Source of the DNA: Centroberyx gerrardi
Taxonomy: Eukaryota > Chordata > Actinopteri > Beryciformes > Berycidae
Direction: 5' to 3'
NCBI RefSeq assembly: GCF_048128805.1
Contig: NC_136005.1
Span: 8,217,504-8,281,503, forward strand
DNA length: 64,000 nt
The translations under genes were made by a program, and so were the position numbers. Positions 60,827-64,000 of this stretch are shown piece by piece. The stretch's first letter is position 1. The number at the start of each line of letters is the position of its first letter. Under the pieces are notes generated by a model, which ran no database searches, had not been told where the DNA came from, and was given only the letters and a program-made list of their open reading frames with translations.

Positions 60827-62652
60827 ACCAGGATAAGAAATTAACTTTCTTTCGGAGGGCACATTTTGCCCCCTCATTTTTAATTTCACAGGCATTTTAT
60901 GAACTTTCAAGGGCGTTTTTGCCCCGAGCCCCCGCTGGTGTCTGACCCTGAACCACACACAGTCACCGCTGGGAGAAACACAGTCTGGCGCTGCTGGGCA
61001 CCGAGTCGCTCCGCCACACCGGTTCGGGCCACAGCGTCATTAAAAACAAATTATTCAGGGGCTTTTTAACTCGAACACTCCTCCAAACACAATGCACAAT
61101 GTAATGTTGCATCTCCACACTGCAAAAAGTGTCCATCTTAACAAGTCATTTAGTCTATTGTTGAGTCCTAAAATTGTAATTTTCTTACAATAAGTGAAGA
61201 AATTGGCCAATGGGGTTAGATAATTCCACTTGTTTCCAATGCAAATCAATTGTGTCATTTTCTTGATAGTAGTGCAGTGATCTGCCTTGTTTCAAGATAC
61301 TGACACTAATTTCTAAAAAAATTCTGAAACAAGTGAAACTGCATTGGAAACAAATTGAGTTATCTCACCTCATTGGTAGAGAATTTTTAATATAAGATTT
61401 GAAGGCTGGATATGAGACTAAATGACGTTTTTTGCAGTGCATATCCTTGTTCGGATAAACTGCTATTTATAATGTAAGTGTAATGTAAAAGCATCTACAT
61501 TGCACAGTAAAATTAATGGCCCATGTTGGGTGTAAAGGGCTGTACAGTGATCAGATTCACAAATACCACAGAGTGAATGGCTGAGATAGATGTGAAACCA
61601 CTTTCTATAACACTGTGATGTTATTCTACATGTAGAGTGACTGGTTTGATTTCCTTTCCCAGGTTATGAGCTCTTTGCCTTCATCAGCCACATGGGAGCA
61701 TCCACAATGTCCGGACATTACGTATGTCACATCAAGAAGGAGGGAAGGTGAGTTACATGCTGCATTACATCATACTTCATGTTCAGTCAGGTTTACTCAT
61801 TGTGGTTCAGGGAGGATTTTACTGTTTGTCGGAATAGAAGGGTTTAAATATTGTGTTAAGGGCTTCCTTGCTCTTCTTCTCTTCTCCTGGGATGTTTCAC
61901 TGTCAAATCAGTTATTTCCAGAAGTGGATTTTCTCAAAAATTCTATTATTGACATGGTTTTGCTATCAGAAGTCTGAAAAGAAATTCAGAATTGTAGTGT
62001 CAGTCTGTTTTTTTTTTATGGATTAAATGGAAAAAATAAATTGACCCCATTTCTGCTGTCCCCATAGCAGTTACTTTTGAACGATGTGACGTGAAGCTCC
62101 ACAATTTGGCATTTCATACATCCGAATTTCATTTCAATTTTATTATTTTAATTTAAAAAAAAATTATTTAACTTTTGTTTCACCGGGAAATAATATTCAA
62201 AATCCTGTTTCCAAGGGAAGATCTCTTCAAAACAGGACAATAAAAAGCAAATTGATCCCTTAGTGACATGAATGCATGGAAATCTACATTCAGTCTACAA
62301 AACAAGTACATACAGTGTCTAATACATCCTTGATCAAGCATTTAAAGTGATCTAGTTGAATTGAATATTTGAGCTTGATTTTATTCTTGAAGCTGCTTCC
62401 AAGCTCTTTCACCAAATGCAGTGCGCTCTATGGGGGTGTTTAGTAAAATTCAGTCATGTGATCTTAAAGCGTACATGTTTGTAGTTTACCATTCTAACAA
62501 AGAAGTTAAATAAGTTTAATGTGCATCTTCCTCACATATTCTCCCTTCCCTGCAGGTGGGTGATCTACAACGACCACAAAGTGTGTTTGTCAGAAAGGCC
62601 TCCAAAAGACTTGGGCTACATCTACTTTTACCATCGACTCTCTAGCAGTTAG
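28290..62652 (+). CDS. usp13: ubiquitin-specific peptidase 13 (isopeptidase T-3), 21 coding exons, complete
   Basis: Coding exons: 28290-28400, 31472-31597, 33864-33924, 35888-36009, 37447-37589, 38353-38537, 39175-39272, 39439-39629, 40517-40588, 41445-41538, 44110-44235, 47439-47592, 48514-48688, 48854-48942, 49879-50001, 52559-52582, 53006-53149, 57428-57597, 59994-60186, 61663-61747, 62556-62652. The 2583 nt give 860 aa (human 863), with all phases closing. An in-frame TGA at 28248-28250 and no ATG between fix the start at 28290, which corresponds to Met19 of human USP13, so the human N-terminal extension is absent. Domains: zinc-finger UBP around residues 190-280 with Cys192, Cys195, Cys212 and His225; USP catalytic domain with Cys328 in [13 protein letters not shown], His819 in [15 protein letters not shown] and Asp835 in [12 protein letters not shown]1 at about 635-677 and UBA2 at about 713-752, inserted in the catalytic domain. 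From the family: a deubiquitinase acting on targets such as Beclin-1 and PTEN, with roles in autophagy and ER-associated degradation. CGKWFFD at 212-218 is the USP13 form and separates it from USP5 (CGRRYFD). Confidence 0.97.
28517..28551 (+). repeat. (TG)n/(CGTG)n microsatellite
   Basis: GTGTGTGCGTGCGTGCGTG followed by pure TG units, 117 bases after exon 1 of usp13. Confidence 0.9.
28783..29470 (+). repeat. degenerate minisatellite in usp13 intron 1
   Basis: About seven to eight imperfect units of roughly 70-110 bp. Each has the core TATCACTATAATATTCCTATA (28782, 28870, 28960, 29066, 29193 and 29265, with poorer copies near 29360 and 29455), then ACTTATAGTGTGTCTATGG, ACTCAGTAGTGAGTTTATAG and TGACCTTATCGTACTTG. 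CACTATAA and TTATAGTG inside one unit are reverse complements, so units can fold. Copies differ by small insertions and deletions and one carries an 18-base poly-T (29428-29445). Confidence 0.8.
31657..31682 (+). repeat. (GTA)n microsatellite
   Basis: About nine GTA (TAG) units 60 bases after exon 2 of usp13, followed directly by a dispersed repeat. Confidence 0.85.
31700..31870 (+). repeat. dispersed repeat with AATGTGCTTCACAA motif
   Basis: ACTTTTGTTTACATAGCACATTTGAAAACATATTTACAATGTGCTTCACAA followed by an A-rich tail with AGACAATAA words. A second copy of the family lies at 39682-39830 in the same orientation. The type is a fish retroelement tail ('TTTCAAAACaxAgTTACAAAGTGCTTTACAA'). Confidence 0.5.
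32290..32415 (+). mobile_element. tRNA-derived SINE fragment in usp13 intron 2
   Basis: The head has GTCCTGTGCAGCTCAATTAGTAGAGGATGG (A-box-like), CATTAAAACTGTCGGGATTAG and a decayed B box GAGGTTAAATTCCCACAGG. It is followed by GTAAGGTGCTTCGGATAAAAAGG, the L2-like tail word. Order and spacing are as in common fish SINEs. Confidence 0.6.
34140..34520 (+). promoter_or_regulatory. candidate intronic enhancer in usp13 intron 3
   Basis: A GC-rich island in AT-rich intron DNA. It has a perfect MEF2 consensus CTAAATATAG (34271-34280) between two CAGCTG E-boxes of the MyoD/myogenin type (34193-34198 and 34414-34419), all within about 230 bp. MEF2 plus E-box pairs are typical of muscle enhancers, and USP13 is known to be strongly expressed in skeletal muscle. 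Function is inferred from motifs only. The 88- to 96-codon open frames here are low-complexity and not protein-like. Confidence 0.35.
35213..35370 (+). mobile_element. tRNA-derived SINE in usp13 intron 3
   Basis: ACCTGTAAGGTCACAGGTTCAAACCCTGC (B box GGTTCAAACCC), then AGTTTCCTTGAGCAACACGCTAAATCCTTACC, and the tail CTTGATAAGAGTGTGAGCTAATTGC. It is the same family as 23478-23662. Confidence 0.65.
38353..38537 (+). other. usp13: usp13 exon 6: zinc-finger UBP core
   Basis: Encodes residues 188-249. It carries the four zinc ligands by alignment to USP5: Cys192, Cys195, Cys212 and His225. Lys214 and Trp215 replace the USP5 Arg-Arg pair; the USP5 arginine contacts the ubiquitin C-terminus, and the human USP13 finger is reported not to bind ubiquitin. 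The donor is GTCTGC, a weak match to consensus, but the phase requires it. Confidence 0.85.
39439..39629 (+). other. usp13: usp13 exon 8: catalytic cysteine box
   Basis: Encodes [20 protein letters not shown]; the nucleophile Cys328 is codon TGC 39574-39576. The Asn-Ser-Cys triad is intact, so an active enzyme is predicted. Confidence 0.92.
39682..39830 (+). repeat. dispersed repeat with ACAAAGTGCTTTACAA motif
   Basis: AATAAACTTTATTTTCTTTTCAAAACTTAGTTACAAAGTGCTTTACAA, then an A-rich tail. It is the same family as 31700-31870 and lies just after usp13 exon 8. Confidence 0.5.
42120..42420 (+). other. GC-richer block in usp13 intron 10, no gene
   Basis: A block with words such as GCCTAATGGGCCCCAGCCCC and GGTAATTGATAGGGCCGAGC stands out from AT-rich surroundings and is not an evident repeat. 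It may be a conserved non-coding element. No specific function can be assigned. Confidence 0.2.
42483..42720 (+). mobile_element. hAT-like dispersed repeat fragment
   Basis: It starts TAGGGCTGAACAATTAATCG and continues with AAATCGCAATATGGCC and AATCGCAGGAGGTGCAATAT, the opening of a very common fish repeat ('TAGGGCTGCACAATTAATCG'). The far end is not resolved. Confidence 0.5.
45481..45502 (+). repeat. poly-G tract
   Basis: GGGGGC followed by 12 G in usp13 intron 11; potential quadruplex and a likely assembly soft spot. Confidence 0.85.
46607..47110 (-). mobile_element. 5'-truncated LINE: reverse transcriptase C-terminus and 3' tail
   Basis: The minus-strand open frame 47085-46822 encodes words typical of the end of CR1/L2/Rex-type LINE reverse transcriptases: a [20 protein letters not shown] segment, [19 protein letters not shown], a [12 protein letters not shown] block, and a terminal [12 protein letters not shown]. 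The non-coding tail follows, ending in (TTGAA)n at 46633-46607, as LINE 3' tails often do. Only about 500 bp survive. It sits in usp13 intron 11, antisense to the gene. The clade assignment is tentative. Confidence 0.65.
47604..47627 (+). repeat. (CA)n microsatellite beside usp13 exon 12 donor
   Basis: CA units begin about 11 bases after the donor GTAAAAG of exon 12. Confidence 0.9.
50148..50753. mobile_element. 606-bp non-autonomous hAT-type transposon with perfect target duplication
   Basis: The element begins CAGGGTTTTTTCAGAGGG and ends GTTAATTTCTGACCCTG; CAGGGT at the left mirrors ACCCTG at the right. It is flanked on both sides by the identical octamer ATAACAAC (50140-50147 and 50754-50761). 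An 8-bp duplication with CAG...CTG ends is the signature of hAT transposition. It contains no transposase frame. Part of its right half (GCCCCCTCATTTTTAATTTC) also occurs in the shorter element at 60829-60950. It lies in usp13 intron 15. Confidence 0.82.
51281..51346 (+). repeat. (TCTCTTTG)n and (TC)n microsatellite
   Basis: Several CTCTCTTTGT units pass into about 13 TC units in usp13 intron 15. Confidence 0.85.
52559..52582 (+). other. usp13: usp13 exon 16: 24-nt microexon
   Basis: Encodes eight residues, approximately D-N-S-M-S-S-I-D, between the catalytic-domain segment ending [13 protein letters not shown] and UBA1. Flanks are TCTTTCAG at the 5' side and GTGAGT at the 3' side. It is symmetrical (phase 1 both sides), so skipping keeps the frame. 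The human protein has a similar short stretch (DRLMNQLID) at this point. Confidence 0.85.
53006..53149 (+). other. usp13: usp13 exon 17: UBA1 domain
   Basis: Encodes residues 632-680, with the UBA signature [20 protein letters not shown] and [13 protein letters not shown]. The MGF loop is intact. UBA domains give ubiquitin-chain binding in USP5/USP13. Confidence 0.9.
53878..54461. repeat. four CA/TG microsatellites in alternating orientation
   Basis: Pure tracts: (CA)n 53878-53912, (TG)n 54018-54045, (TG)n 54225-54262 and (CA)n 54435-54461, all in usp13 intron 17. CA tracts can pair with TG tracts in the transcript. A further (TG)n is at 56528-56559. Confidence 0.88.
54480..57330. other. usp13 intron 17, no gene seen
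   Basis: AT-rich intron sequence. The 130-codon open frame 54672-55064 and others have no domain-like composition and no flanking splice signals compatible with usp13. Apart from the TG tract at 56528-56559, no repeat family was recognised with confidence. Confidence 0.5.
57340..57419 (+). repeat. (TC)40 microsatellite abutting usp13 exon 18
   Basis: About 80 bases of almost pure TC end nine bases before the exon, so the repeat itself serves as the pyrimidine tract of this acceptor (CTTCCTCCAG/AC). The three open frames of about 103-140 codons overlapping it are repeat translation plus exon 18. Confidence 0.95.
57940..58212 (+). mobile_element. probable dispersed DNA-element fragment in usp13 intron 18
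   Basis: Contains CCACCATGGCTGAACAGACAAAG, an ATG-led frame of about 30 codons (lysine-rich, [20 protein letters not shown]) that soon stops. The 3' end GAATCTCACAGATTGTCACTTTAA resembles the terminus of a common fish miniature element. It looks like a piece of a repeated DNA transposon; no transposase remains. Confidence 0.35.
58900..59230. other. GC-rich block in usp13 intron 18, no gene
   Basis: Includes GGCCCGTTTATTTATAGCCC, purine-rich GGAGGAGGAAG and a CCCCCCCCC run (about 59127-59136). It differs in composition from the surrounding intron and may be a conserved non-coding element; no coding frame or repeat family was recognised. Confidence 0.25.
60761..60828 (+). repeat. (AC)n microsatellite
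   Basis: About 34 AC units with two AT interruptions in usp13 intron 19, ending exactly at a short hAT-like element. Confidence 0.93.
60829..60950. mobile_element. 122-bp hAT-like miniature element
   Basis: Begins CAGGATAAGAAATTAAC and ends GTGTCTGACCCTG. The interior TTGCCCCCTCATTTTTAATT and GGCATTTTATGAACTTTCA repeats the right half of the 606-bp element at 50148. Flanking octamers ATACACAC and AACCACAC match at six of eight positions, a possible decayed target duplication, though the left one is also microsatellite. Confidence 0.6.
61118..61439. mobile_element. 322-bp foldback MITE in usp13 intron 19
   Basis: Left end CACTGCAAAAAGTGTC and right end (reverse complement) CACTGCAAAAAACGTC, both followed by a TCATTTAGTCT word. 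The interior is itself inverted: CTTGTTTCCAATGCAA on the left answers TTGCATTGGAAACAA-like sequence on the right, so nearly the whole element is a long imperfect palindrome. Flanks CATCTCCA and CATATCCT agree at six of eight bases, consistent with an aged hAT target duplication. Confidence 0.7.
61663..61747 (+). other. usp13: usp13 exon 20: catalytic histidine box
   Basis: Encodes [19 protein letters not shown] followed by VCHIKKEG; the general-base His819 is codon CAT 61716-61718. The partner Asp835 is in exon 21 (YNDHKV). Confidence 0.9.
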
Positions 62653-64000
62653 ACTGAGCTAGAGCCCCGCCCCCAACACCCCCAACCCCCCCTCCTCCCT
62701 CCCTCCACCATGCAACCTTAGAGAACCGCAGCCTTGCAACCAGAAGACTGGAAGACAACTGTAACAGCAACAACAGCTACAGTGGAAAACGATGGAAATA
62801 ACCACTTAGACCAGCCAGTAGGAGAACTGCTCGCCTTATCACGATGTCATTGAGGAGCGAAGAGGAAAATGTTCAACACTGCTGTGGTCGCAAAGGGAAA
62901 GCAACGTGCTTTTGTGCAACTGTGTTATTATATTGTGCTTTAAATGTGTATTTCAGTGTTTTTCTTTTGTCTCTACAGTGTAGGTACAGAGGGATGTGTG
63001 CAATGTCCATGACTGGAGTGCTGTATACACAAAATAATGTCACATATCAGATCTTATTGTTCCTTCTCTATGCCTTCAGCTACTGTGCCAGTATTTTTCA
63101 AAGTGGTACGTTTTATAAATGTATATTGAAACGGCAGTGCCTCACTGCCAGCCCTGAAATGCTCTGAACTGCAACAACTGCAACAACAAACAAGGAATTA
63201 CTGTGCTGCTGGTGGCTTCGCGTTTTACTGTGTGGCATTGAAATAGAAGAGAGTGTTCTTCAACCCCTGGGAAACTGAAAGGACTTCAGGAATTATAAAC
63301 ATGTTCAATAGCATGTTTTAGTTGGACAATGCCGAAAACATTACCAGCATACGAGGGAGAACACCGGAAAAAAAACGACCCTGCTCGGCTGTGATGGGCG
63401 CTTACATAGAAGCCCAGGAATAGGTATTATTATATTTATTATCTAGACCGGAGACTAGTTAAATATCCCTGATTATCTGAGGTCATTTCAGCTTTCAAAA
63501 CAACAGTATTTTTTTTCCTTCCCTGAAAGCACTTTTAGACTAAGAGATTATTTCAGATCCTGCACCTGATGCAATAGAACTAGAATATTTATTCACCAAC
63601 TACAAGCAACTGAATGTGGTCGCCCAAATTTCAACTGCTGTACTGCTGAACCGGTTTATCCTTGAAGTGGCCCTATAAAGTCTATAAAGCGATTACAGTA
63701 TGGCATATAATTACGGCTTAATATGAGGAAAGCCATGCCTAATTTGAGCTGGCTATCAACCATCAGTGTACATAGAGTTTATGTAGAAGTCCTCAGTCTT
63801 GTAGTGAATTTCTGTACAAAATATTTGCATCGTACACAGTATTTTTCCTCAGATGCGACTGGCCCACTTTGACAGATTTAGACCACTAACAGTTAAAAAA
63901 AATGAATGTTTTAGTTGAATCTTACAGGTGAATTTGACCTGTTGCCACCTGTTACAGATCGTTTAATGTATTTATGCATCTCAACACTCGTGTTTTCACC
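62653..64000 (+). other. usp13: usp13 3' UTR, running to or past the window end
   Basis: The stop TAG is at 62650-62652. No AATAAA with a suitable downstream element was noticed before 64000, so the UTR probably continues beyond the window. The 107-codon open frame 62844-63167 is within it and has no family resemblance. Confidence 0.55.

Noticed and set aside
62844-63167. Separate small gene after usp13
   Set aside because: Lies directly in the usp13 3' UTR, with no start context, domain or splice structure of its own.

Overview
The window is vertebrate nuclear DNA, almost certainly from a teleost fish. The genes have many short exons with GT/AG introns. The introns carry typical fish short repeats: hAT-type miniature elements, tRNA-derived SINEs, an L2-like LINE 3' end and many CA/TC microsatellites. 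I cannot name the species. Four complete protein genes can be assembled exon by exon, and their order (actl6a, mrpl47, ndufb5, usp13) is the one known from human chromosome 3q26.33, so this is an ancient conserved block.

Layout. 1-4890: gene-poor DNA with an L2-like LINE tail, a degenerate cluster of tRNA-Leu-derived units and an AAGTC-rich element; a possible non-coding exon of a left-hand gene lies at the extreme left. 4899-17099 (+): actl6a, 14 coding exons, 429 aa. 17900-18700: short gap between convergent 3' ends. 18861-22437 (-): mrpl47, 7 coding exons, 257 aa. 22438-22701: 264-bp head-to-head promoter shared with ndufb5. 22702-26778 (+): ndufb5, 6 coding exons, 185 aa. 26860-28289: spacer and usp13 promoter side. 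28290-62652 (+): usp13, 21 coding exons, 860 aa, followed by its 3' UTR, which runs to or past the window end.

Roles. Actl6a is an actin-related subunit of chromatin remodelling and acetyltransferase complexes. Mrpl47 (uL29m) is a mitochondrial large-ribosomal-subunit protein. Ndufb5 is a membrane-arm accessory subunit of respiratory complex I. Usp13 is a cysteine deubiquitinase with zinc-finger UBP and two UBA domains. Mrpl47 and ndufb5 both serve mitochondrial energy production and share one divergent promoter; otherwise the genes are neighbours rather than a pathway. All four reading frames close without frameshift or premature stop, and every intron phase was checked by hand.

I found no new multi-gene system. 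The most interesting items are non-coding: a 606-bp hAT-type element with a perfect 8-bp target duplication, a degenerate minisatellite with self-complementary units in usp13 intron 1, a GC-rich intronic stretch with a MEF2 site between two CAGCTG E-boxes, a 24-nt in-frame microexon in usp13, and splice sites abutting long microsatellites.
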